A stretch of 49,690 nucleotides of DNA from a virus. A program made the translations under genes and the position numbers. Of the stretch, positions 1 through 6,541 are shown piece after piece (positions within the stretch are counted from its first letter, which is position 1; each line of letters begins with the position of its first letter). Where the stretch lies: the IMG/VR virus record IMGVR_UViG_3300011113_000730, positions 1-49,690 of that record; one strand, written 5' to 3'. The notes beneath the pieces are model-generated. The model had not been told where the DNA came from. It was given only the letters and a program-made list of their open reading frames with translations, and did not search any database.

Positions 1-2
1 GT

Positions 3-2198
3 ACCGAACAATACTCAGGTGTTACCCAATCTCCATTTGAATCTTTCTTGATTTCAGGTGTAACTAAAGATAATGATAATTTCTCTTTCGAAACATCTAT
101 GTCTCCTTCTTCTCCGAAATTCATTACGAAGGTATTAGGAGTTGATAACTTCGGAAAATCAAGAAATGAGGTTCCTGTATTTGTGGAAGAAATTTATCCT
201 TCTACTTTGGTTTACGCATATAACCAAGGATACATTCGTGGATTAAGTTGTGATTTAATCGCACTTGAAGGTGCTAGAAGTGAAGACCCACAGTCAATAG
301 CATATAATGCAACTCAATATAAATCCCCAAGTACACCTTTCTTAGTATCTGAACTTAGAGGTAATAAGGTTTATAACTTGTTCAAGTTCATATCAATTTC
401 TGACGGAAATGCGGCAAACACAGAAGTAAAAATTTCTATAGCTAACTTATCATTCAATAACATGACATTTGATGTATTAGTTAGAAATTTCTTCGATACA
501 GATGCTAACCCGATAGTAATTGAGAAGTTTACAAACTGTAACATGGACCCTAATTCCAACAATTTCGTAGCTAAGAAAATTGGTTCTAGTGATGGGGAGT
601 ATGCATTGATTTCACGATATATCATGGTTGAGTTAGCTGATGAGGCACCAATCGACGCAATACCTTGTGGTTTCTACGGATATACTCAAAGAGAATACGC
701 TTCAGTAAGTAACCCTTCTCCAGTTCCAATTTTCAAAACTAAGTACTATTTCCCTGGTGAAGTAATTTATAACCCTCCATTCGGAGCACCAACCGACGTA
801 ACTGAATCTGCGGGCGATATTGTCAGAAGAAGTTATTTAGGTTTCTCAAGTCAGTTCGGAATAGATGATTCTTTATTACAATATAAAGGAACACAAAATC
901 CTTTGAATTGGGTAACATCTCCACTGCCAGTGGCGGGAGCGGCTTGGAATTACTTAAGTAAAGGTTTCCACATGGACTCAGGAGCTACAGTTGTTACAAT
1001 CTCCAACTCCTCATTAACAAGTGGACAAACAGCATTTGAATGTGGTGTCGCAGACTTTACAAGAGACCCTGAAACACAAGATAACCCTTATTACTTCATT
1101 TATTCAAGAAAATATACAGTGTGTTTTGCTGGTGGATTTGATGGATGGGACATCTACAGAGAGTTCAGAACCAACGAAGATAGATTCCAAGTTGGTGCCG
1201 CAGGATTCTTAGCAGGAGCATCTCCATCTCAAAGATATCCAAACGCAACAGGAGATGGATTGTTCAAGAGAATTGTAGTTCAAAACAATACTCAAGACTT
1301 TGCAAACACTGACTATTACGCTTACTTACTTGGTATATTGACATTCGCTAATCCTGAATCAACAAACATCAACGTGTTTGCAACATCAAGTATTGATTAT
1401 GTAAATAACTCTAACCTTGTTGAAGAAGCTATTGACATGGTACAGTTCTCAAGAGCGGATTCAGTTTACATCGCTACTACACCTGATTATCGAATGTATA
1501 CTCCTGATGCAACTAATCCACAGGATATTATTTATCCTCAGGAAGCGGTTGACAACTTGGATAACACTGGTATTGATTCTAACTACACTGCGACTTACTA
1601 TCCATGGATTCTAACAAGAGATACTGTTAATAACACACAAATTTATCTTCCACCAACAGGTGAAGTTTGTAGAAACTTGGCATTGACAGATAACATTGCA
1701 TTCCCTTGGTTCGCATCAGCGGGTTACACAAGAGGTCTTGTGAACTCAATCAAAGCGAGAGTTAAGTTGACCCAAGAAGACAGAGATACCTTGTATCAGG
1801 GAAGAATCAACCCGATTGCAACATTCTCTGATGTGGGAACTGTAATTTGGGGTAACAAAACCTTACAAGTAGCTGATACAGCACTTAACAGATTGAACGT
1901 GAGAAGATTGTTACTTCAAGCTCGAAAGTTGATTTCAGCAGTAGCAGTAAGATTGTTGTTCGAACAAAACGACCAAATAGTGAGACAACAGTTCTTAGAT
2001 AGTGTTAACCCTATCTTAGATTCAATTAGAAGAGACAGAGGTCTATACGACTTTAGGGTAACAGTTTCTTCTTCACCTGAAGACTTAGATAGAAATACAT
2101 TAACAGGAAAGATATACTTGAAACCTACGAAGGCATTAGAATTCATTGATATTGAATTCTTCATCACTCCAACAGGAGCTTCGTTCGAAAATATCTAA
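3..2198 (+). CDS. gp18: Tail sheath protein, T4 gp18-like (5' end outside window)
   Basis: This is the contractile sheath subunit that surrounds the tail tube and shortens at infection. The reading frame is open from base 3, so the gene starts upstream of the window; a TTG at 48 is internal and not a convincing start. The visible part is 731 codons, already longer than T4 gp18 (659 aa). Sheath-family features lie in the last third: a segment ending YYPWILTRD, then PPTGEVCRNLALTDN and PWFASAGYTRGLVN, then a C-terminal arm with RRLLLQARKLI and ILDSIRRDRGLYDFRV, which is the strand-exchange region typical of the family. The tail tube gene lies about 1 kb downstream, as expected for a contractile-tail module. 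A strong G6/C6 hairpin follows the stop codon. Family assignment is confident from these motifs; the N-terminus cannot be described. Confidence 0.93.
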   Translation, partial: TEQYSGVTQSPFESFLISGVTKDNDNFSFETSMSPSSPKFITKVLGVDNFGKSRNEVPVFVEEIYPSTLVYAYNQGYIRGLSCDLIALEGARSEDPQSIAYNATQYKSPSTPFLVSELRGNKVYNLFKFISISDGNAANTEVKISIANLSFNNMTFDVLVRNFFDTDANPIVIEKFTNCNMDPNSNNFVAKKIGSSDGEYALISRYIMVELADEAPIDAIPCGFYGYTQREYASVSNPSPVPIFKTKYYFPGEVIYNPPFGAPTDVTESAGDIVRRSYLGFSSQFGIDDSLLQYKGTQNPLNWVTSPLPVAGAAWNYLSKGFHMDSGATVVTISNSSLTSGQTAFECGVADFTRDPETQDNPYYFIYSRKYTVCFAGGFDGWDIYREFRTNEDRFQVGAAGFLAGASPSQRYPNATGDGLFKRIVVQNNTQDFANTDYYAYLLGILTFANPESTNINVFATSSIDYVNNSNLVEEAIDMVQFSRADSVYIATTPDYRMYTPDATNPQDIIYPQEAVDNLDNTGIDSNYTATYYPWILTRDTVNNTQIYLPPTGEVCRNLALTDNIAFPWFASAGYTRGLVNSIKARVKLTQEDRDTLYQGRINPIATFSDVGTVIWGNKTLQVADTALNRLNVRRLLLQARKLISAVAVRLLFEQNDQIVRQQFLDSVNPILDSIRRDRGLYDFRVTVSSSPEDLDRNTLTGKIYLKPTKALEFIDIEFFITPTGASFENI

Positions 2199-2206
2199 TA
2201 ATTAAT

Positions 2207-2228
2207 AGGGGGGTGAAATCCCCCCTTT
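2207..2228 (+). terminator. Hairpin terminator after the sheath gene
   Basis: Perfect stem of A plus six G (2207-2213) and six C plus T (2220-2226) with loop TGAAAT, followed by only TTT. It starts 9 nt after the sheath stop and ends 7 nt before the next ATG. The short T-run means it may be leaky, allowing low read-through into the HAD gene. Confidence 0.65.
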
Positions 2229-2234
2229 AGCCAA

Positions 2235-3065
2235 ATGAAAAAAGTTTTTACAGAAGGATTTAAAGTTGAAGGCACACCTGACTTGAAATATTATGCGTTC
2301 GATTGGGACGATAATATTGTTCACATGCCGACAAAAATTTTAGTTAAAGATGAGAGTGGGAACGAAGTTGGAATGTCTACTGATGATTTTGCGGAGTTTA
2401 GACATCAAATAGGGAAAGAACCGTTTAGTTACAAAGGTAACACGATAGTGGGATATAGTGATTCTCCATTTAGAAATTTCAGAACCGACGGGGACAAAGA
2501 TTTTTTGGTGGACGCTATGAGAGCAAAAACAGGTCCAGCTTTCGATGATTTTAGAGAGGCAATTAATAACGGTTCAATATTTGCGATAATTACTGCGAGA
2601 GGACATAATCCTAATACTATAAAAGAGGCAATTTATAACTATATTATAGAAGGCTTTAATGGTATCGACAAAGATGAATTAGTTAAAAACCTAAAAAAAT
2701 ACAGGTCTTTTATGGGTGAAGATGAAATGACTGACGAGGAATTAATCAAGTCATATTTGGAACTCAATAAATATCATCCTGTGTCGTTCGGTGATGAAGA
2801 AGGAGCGGTGAACCCTGAGGAAGCCAAAGTGGAGGCTATGGAAAGTTTTGTTAATTACATTAAAGCTATGGCAGCTGTACTTAATAAAAGAGCATTCTTA
2901 AAAAAGGATATTGCAAATAAATTCAATCCTAAAAACTTATCTATAGGATTTAGTGACGATGATCCAAAAAATATAGAAGTAATGAAAAAACACTTTAAAA
3001 ATAAACCAGATAATATAGTAAAAACTTATTCTACTGCTGGAGGAGTTAAGCAGGAAGTTAATTAA
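2235..3065 (+). CDS. HAD-superfamily phosphatase-like protein
   Basis: The 276-aa protein has the haloacid dehalogenase signatures in order. Motif I is FDWDDN with D23 as likely nucleophile and D25 as likely acid/base. Motif II is IITARG with T120. Motif IV is the acidic IGFSDDDPKN with D241-D243. A helical insertion at roughly residues 140-220 contains the basic stretch KNLKKYR and may be a cap. The HAD family usually hydrolyses phosphate esters with Mg2+. The substrate here cannot be told; a nucleic-acid end or nucleotide phosphatase is one option. The gene sits between sheath and tube, an unusual place for an enzyme, and lies just behind the sheath terminator, so expression is probably lower than that of its neighbours. 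No late-type octamer precedes it. The fold call is good, the function open. Confidence 0.72.
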   Translation: MKKVFTEGFKVEGTPDLKYYAFDWDDNIVHMPTKILVKDESGNEVGMSTDDFAEFRHQIGKEPFSYKGNTIVGYSDSPFRNFRTDGDKDFLVDAMRAKTGPAFDDFREAINNGSIFAIITARGHNPNTIKEAIYNYIIEGFNGIDKDELVKNLKKYRSFMGEDEMTDEELIKSYLELNKYHPVSFGDEEGAVNPEEAKVEAMESFVNYIKAMAAVLNKRAFLKKDIANKFNPKNLSIGFSDDDPKNIEVMKKHFKNKPDNIVKTYSTAGGVKQEVN

Positions 3066-3116
3066 GGATATATCTTTCAAAAAAAAAGTAAACAGAAAAA
3101 TTTTTGTGAAAGGATA

Positions 3117-3124
3117 TATTTATC
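3117..3124 (+). promoter_or_regulatory. Candidate late promoter octamer (TATTTATC) before tail tube
   Basis: TATTTATC lies 35 nt before the tail tube ATG in an A-rich leader. It differs by one base from the TATTTATA found ahead of other structural genes here. Confidence 0.4.
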
Positions 3125-3159
3125 AATAAAATAACAAAAACAAAAAAAATAAAAAACAC

Positions 3160-3648
3160 ATGGCTGATTTATTAATGAAAATGCCGATACCTTACGAACC
3201 GAAACGACAGAATCGTTTTATCTTAAGGTTTCCATCATCACTAGGTATAAATGAATGGTTTGTTGAATCATCAGCAAGACCACATATACAAATAGTATCC
3301 ACTCCAATCCCTTTTTTGAACACTGAAACTTATGTTGCGGGAAGGTTTACTTGGCAAACAATTCCAGCAGTATTCAGAGACCCGATTGGACCTTCTGCAG
3401 CACAAGCTCTAATGGAATGGGTTCGTTTACACGCAGAATCTGTAACAGGACGTATGGGTTATGCTGCAGGTTACAAAAAAGATGTTGACCTCGAAATGTT
3501 AGACCCAACCGGAGTTGTTGTGGAAAAATGGATTCTATATGGAACATTCCTAACAGATGTGAACTTCAACGCTTTAAGTTATGCTCAAGACGGATTAGCA
3601 ACGATAAGTACAACTTTGAGAATGGACCGTTGTGTACTTGTTTACTAA
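3160..3648 (+). CDS. gp19: Tail tube protein, T4 gp19-like
   Basis: The 162-aa protein matches T4 gp19 (163 aa) in size and pattern. An N-terminal RQNRFILRFPSSLG strand is followed by a middle region with IPAVFRDPIG and ALMEWVRLH, then DVDLEMLDPTGVVVEKWILYG, and a closing strand region SYAQDGLATISTTLRMD. These are recurring features of the gp19 / Hcp-like tube fold. The product polymerises as stacked hexameric rings that form the inner tube inside the sheath and conduct DNA. The leader from 3066 is extremely A-rich with no Shine-Dalgarno, as expected for a highly expressed gene in a Bacteroidota host. A strong terminator directly behind the gene insulates it from the chaperone gene. Confidence 0.93.
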   Translation: MADLLMKMPIPYEPKRQNRFILRFPSSLGINEWFVESSARPHIQIVSTPIPFLNTETYVAGRFTWQTIPAVFRDPIGPSAAQALMEWVRLHAESVTGRMGYAAGYKKDVDLEMLDPTGVVVEKWILYGTFLTDVNFNALSYAQDGLATISTTLRMDRCVLVY

Positions 3649-3689
3649 TTCATCAAGATACTATTGATTAAAATTCAAACACTTTTATA

Positions 3690-3727
3690 TTTAACCGTAA
3701 ATCACTAAACTTTACGGTTAAATTTTT
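3690..3727 (+). terminator. Rho-independent terminator after tail tube
   Basis: Perfect 12-bp stem, TTTAACCGTAAA (3690-3701) pairing with TTTACGGTTAAA (3711-3722), 9-nt loop, then TTTTT at 3723-3727. The next gene's ATG starts only 3 nt after the T-run, so the hairpin also occupies that gene's translation initiation region. Confidence 0.88.
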
Positions 3728-3729
3728 AT

Positions 3730-4473
3730 ATGGATAATCAAGCAAGAGAATATGGACAAACGAATTTTTCGTTACCTCACGACGTTGTGCCGTTACCGAC
3801 ACAAGGTATGTTTTACAAAAACAAGAAGAAAGCAATAAAAGTTGGATACCTTACTGCTAATGATGAGAATATCCTCATGGGAGGTGGAAATGACATGACC
3901 CAAGTTTTGTTGAGATCTAAAATCTACGAGCCGGATATTCGAATTGAAGATTTGATGGAAGGAGATGTTGAAGCAATATTAATTTTTTTAAGAAACACAT
4001 CATTCGGTCCTGAAATGGAATTAAATTTGGTCGACCCAATCACTAAAAAACCATTCAAAGGTACGGTCAGACTCGATGAATTGGATGTTATTAAGGGTCA
4101 ACAACCATTAGAGGATGGAACATTCGTAACAAAACTACCAAAGTCCGAAACTACCGTAAAAATAAAACCTTTAACTTATGGTGAGATTTTAGAAATCCAA
4201 AAAATGTCGGAATCATATCCTTTAGGTAGAACCGCACCAAAGGTTACTTGGAGGTTGAACAAACAAATTACAGAGGTAAATGGTATAACAGATAAGTCAG
4301 AAATTGCTAAGTTTATAGACCAAATGCCAATCGCCGATTCGAAGTATATAAGAAAGTTCATGGATGATAATGAACCAAAATTAGATTTAACGAGAACAGT
4401 AATAGCCCCATCAGGAGAGAAACTAACAGTCAATGTTGGATTTGGGGTTGACTTTTTTCGTCCTTTCTTCTGA
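3730..4473 (+). CDS. gp26: Tail assembly chaperone / baseplate protein, T4 gp26-gp51 type
   Basis: The 247-aa protein opens with NFSLPHDVVPLPTQGMFY, continues with VGYLTANDENILM and ends GFGVDFFRPFF. This is the recurring layout of the T4 gp26/gp51 baseplate family: the LPSxG-x-FY opening, an xLTAxDExIL segment and a terminal aromatic FFxP. Proteins at this position, between tube and tape measure, generally act as tail assembly chaperones that keep the tape measure protein soluble, and are often made in two forms by a frameshift. A 59-codon frame in +1 overlaps the 3' end, with a TTTTTT run at 4453-4458 in the overlap (next entry). The ATG begins 3 nt after the terminator T-run and has no Shine-Dalgarno. 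Family call is confident; the chaperone role is inferred from position. Confidence 0.8.
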   Translation: MDNQAREYGQTNFSLPHDVVPLPTQGMFYKNKKKAIKVGYLTANDENILMGGGNDMTQVLLRSKIYEPDIRIEDLMEGDVEAILIFLRNTSFGPEMELNLVDPITKKPFKGTVRLDELDVIKGQQPLEDGTFVTKLPKSETTVKIKPLTYGEILEIQKMSESYPLGRTAPKVTWRLNKQITEVNGITDKSEIAKFIDQMPIADSKYIRKFMDDNEPKLDLTRTVIAPSGEKLTVNVGFGVDFFRPFF

Positions 4474-4612
4474 TTATAGGAAGGGGCAAATTGATGAATT
4501 TTACTTTCTGAAGACACTTTTAAATGTATCTTATTCTGATTTTTTGATAATGCCAATATTCGTCAGAAAGTATCTTTTAGATAAATGGGTTGAATTAAAC
4601 AAAAAGGGCTGA
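4433..4612 (+). CDS. Small overlapping +1-frame ORF, probable second tail assembly chaperone product
   Basis: This frame is +1 relative to the gp26-like gene and overlaps its last 41 nt. If translated alone from ATG 4433 it gives 59 aa; if entered by +1 or -2 frameshifting at the T-run 4453-4458 it gives a fusion of about 293-294 aa. Past the upstream stop it reads DYRKGQIDEFYFLKTLLNVS, then YSDFLIMPIFVRKYLLDKW, a helical pattern (hydrophobic helix, YS-DF, MP, R-K) like the small C-terminal partner of tail assembly chaperones in other long-tailed phages. It fills otherwise non-coding space and stops exactly inside the left arm of the terminator. The tape measure gene follows, as in lambda G-GT-H order. 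Whether it is made alone or as a fusion cannot be decided here. Confidence 0.68.
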   Translation: MLDLGLTFFVLSSDYRKGQIDEFYFLKTLLNVSYSDFLIMPIFVRKYLLDKWVELNKKG

Positions 4613-4627
4613 AAAATCAGCCCTTTT
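4602..4627 (+). terminator. Rho-independent terminator after the chaperone pair
   Basis: AAAAGGGCTGA (4602-4612) pairs with TCAGCCCTTTT (4617-4627) around an AAAA loop; the right arm supplies the T-run. The stop codon of the small +1 ORF is inside the left arm. Confidence 0.85.
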
Positions 4628-4628
4628 A

Positions 4629-4636
4629 TATTTATA
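4629..4636 (+). promoter_or_regulatory. Candidate late promoter octamer TATTTATA before tape measure
   Basis: Exact TATTTATA directly behind the terminator and 16 nt before the tape measure ATG. The terminator-then-octamer arrangement supports a new transcription start here. Confidence 0.55.
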
Positions 4637-4652
4637 TATATAACACACAATT

Positions 4653-6491
4653 ATGTTTTTTGAAGGAACAGACGGAACAGCAACAGGACCACAGGATTTT
4701 GATTTTGATATTAACAAAGTCCGAAAAAATTTAGATTTATTATCAGGTCAAATTCTTTCTACCTTTACACAAGGAAGACAAAGAGTAACTGAGTTTCAAC
4801 AATCAATAGCTGACGTTTTACCTCAAGTAAGAGCTTTCGGTGTTGACTTACCTAACTTAGGAAAACAGATTGAAGGAATTGCAGTAGCGTCTAGAAGAAA
4901 TGTTATTGAGACTACAGAAAATACGAGAGAGTTAGTTGCGGCTTACAAACTTCTTAATATAAATGCTGGTGACCTAGCGAATGCATTTTTAAGTGTTGGT
5001 GTTGGAATCGGAGAAATGGGAGATAGTCTCAAAGATTCGATTAACTATGTAAGAAGTATTGGTGCGAATGCCAAACAAGTCATGAAAGATGTGACTGATA
5101 ATATGGCACAAATGAACCGATTTCAATTTGAGGGTGGAGTTCAAGGTTTAACGAAAATGGCAGCTCAGGCTTCACTGTTGAGGTTTGATATGAAACAAAC
5201 TTTTGAATTAGCTGAAAAAGTGATATCACCTGAGGGAGCAATTGACGTAGCATCAGCATTTCAAAGACTTGGAGTAGCCGCGGGAAACTTAGTTGATCCA
5301 TTCGCATTGATGAATGCGTCAATAAATGATCCAGGGGAATTACAAGATAGTTTGGTAGAAGTTGCAAAACAATTTACATACTTCGATGAAAAAACTCAAA
5401 CATTCAAAATCAACCCACAAGGTGTTCTAACTCTCAAAGAAATACAACAACAAACAGGAGTGAGTGCTGCTGAGATGAGTAAGTTGGGATTGGCGGCTGC
5501 CGAGTTGGATGAAAGAATATCTCAAATAAGCCCATCTATCACATTCAAAAATGAAGAAGACAGACAATATCTTGCAAACATTGGAAGGATGGGTGAGGGA
5601 GGAGAGTATGAAGTTGAAGTAAAAGGTCAAAAAGACGCGGTTAAATTATCGGAATTAACTCAAAAACAACTAGATGATTTGATTGACGAACAAAAAAAAG
5701 GGCCTAAAACACTTGAAGATTTAGCTAAGGCACAACTAACAATTGAAGAACTTAGTGCAGGTTATCTTGCATCAATAAATTACTCTTTATTAGGGGGGGT
5801 TTTGACTGATGAAAATATACGAGACCTTATTGAAGGTGCTAGAACAACAGTAGATGTTGTCGGAGAAGCAACTACTGGAGTTGTGACAACAGGAACAGTA
5901 AGGGAGAAGAGTGAGGCAAAAACTGAAAGAATCGCTGAGAATGAGGAAATCAAAGCAAGAATTGCATCAGGGGATATTATGGGGGCGATTGGCGAATTAG
6001 GTAAAGTAACCGCTGGAAATGTTTCAGAATTTGGTAGTGAAGCTCTCATAATGTTTGGAGAAATTGGAAATGATATTAGAACAAAATTGGAAGAGAAGGG
6101 TGGATTTGCTGCAGATATGGCGGGAAAAGTTGATGTTTTATTGGCCAGTTTGGCATCCAAGTTCGCTGATTTACCTGATGGTACCGGTGGTACCACATCT
6201 GAAGATAATTTTTGGACCAAAGTCACATCAGGAGGGATGTCAGGAGCAAACCGAAACTTGGGAGCAGTTGCTGACCAAGTAAGAGAACAAAAAAGTCTTA
6301 TCGAATTATTAGGAGAAATAAAAGTGAATGTTAATTTCCAAGACATGGCAACGGGTTTAAGCCCCGAACAGAAAGAGCAAATTACCAAAACGATATCGGA
6401 TAAATTAAATGAGCAGAGATTTAAGGATTACATTGTTAATGTTACCACTCCGAGTAGTGCCTTTAGAGGTGCAGGTGGAGTAACCTACTGA
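4653..6491 (+). CDS. Tail tape measure / baseplate hub protein (T4 gp29 position)
   Basis: The 612-aa, mostly helical protein lies directly after the tube and chaperone genes, where the tape measure is expected, and is close to T4 gp29 (590 aa). Residues 10-130 are predicted long helices (DINKVRKNLDLLSGQIL, RQRVTEFQQSIADVLPQVRA) followed by amphipathic and weakly hydrophobic stretches such as LANAFLSVGVGIGEMG. A middle section, about residues 170-370, has repeated Ala/Leu-rich helices, and the C-terminus contains an NEQRFKDYIVNVTTPSS tail. The tape measure sets tail length and threads the tube before DNA ejection. With the common rule of about 0.15 nm per residue, 612 aa would suggest a tail near 90 nm. 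There is no clear enzyme motif. The call rests on position, size and helical character. Confidence 0.72.
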   Translation: MFFEGTDGTATGPQDFDFDINKVRKNLDLLSGQILSTFTQGRQRVTEFQQSIADVLPQVRAFGVDLPNLGKQIEGIAVASRRNVIETTENTRELVAAYKLLNINAGDLANAFLSVGVGIGEMGDSLKDSINYVRSIGANAKQVMKDVTDNMAQMNRFQFEGGVQGLTKMAAQASLLRFDMKQTFELAEKVISPEGAIDVASAFQRLGVAAGNLVDPFALMNASINDPGELQDSLVEVAKQFTYFDEKTQTFKINPQGVLTLKEIQQQTGVSAAEMSKLGLAAAELDERISQISPSITFKNEEDRQYLANIGRMGEGGEYEVEVKGQKDAVKLSELTQKQLDDLIDEQKKGPKTLEDLAKAQLTIEELSAGYLASINYSLLGGVLTDENIRDLIEGARTTVDVVGEATTGVVTTGTVREKSEAKTERIAENEEIKARIASGDIMGAIGELGKVTAGNVSEFGSEALIMFGEIGNDIRTKLEEKGGFAADMAGKVDVLLASLASKFADLPDGTGGTTSEDNFWTKVTSGGMSGANRNLGAVADQVREQKSLIELLGEIKVNVNFQDMATGLSPEQKEQITKTISDKLNEQRFKDYIVNVTTPSSAFRGAGGVTY

Positions 6492-6520
6492 ATTTTTTAA
6501 ATAAAAAATCAATCATAACC

Positions 6521-6528
6521 TATTTATT
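6521..6528 (+). promoter_or_regulatory. Candidate late promoter octamer (TATTTATT) before the 1698-aa baseplate gene
   Basis: TATTTATT preceded by CC, 13 nt before the ATG at 6542. One base from the TATTTATA consensus of the window and at the usual 13-16 nt spacing. Confidence 0.5.
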
Positions 6529-6541
6529 AATAAAAATATAA

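Noticed and set aside
48-50. TTG as start of the sheath gene
   Set aside because: The frame is open upstream to base 3 and the family N-terminus is missing, so the gene continues beyond the left edge.
5780-6388. 202-aa minus-strand ORF opposite the tape measure gene
   Set aside because: Ser/Ala/Pro/Phe-rich shadow of the coding strand with no recognisable family and no promoter; the plus-strand gene explains the region.
6491-6512. ATTTTTT/AAAAAAT inverted repeat after the tape measure gene as terminator
   Set aside because: It is only A/T pairs and would be too unstable to act as an intrinsic terminator.
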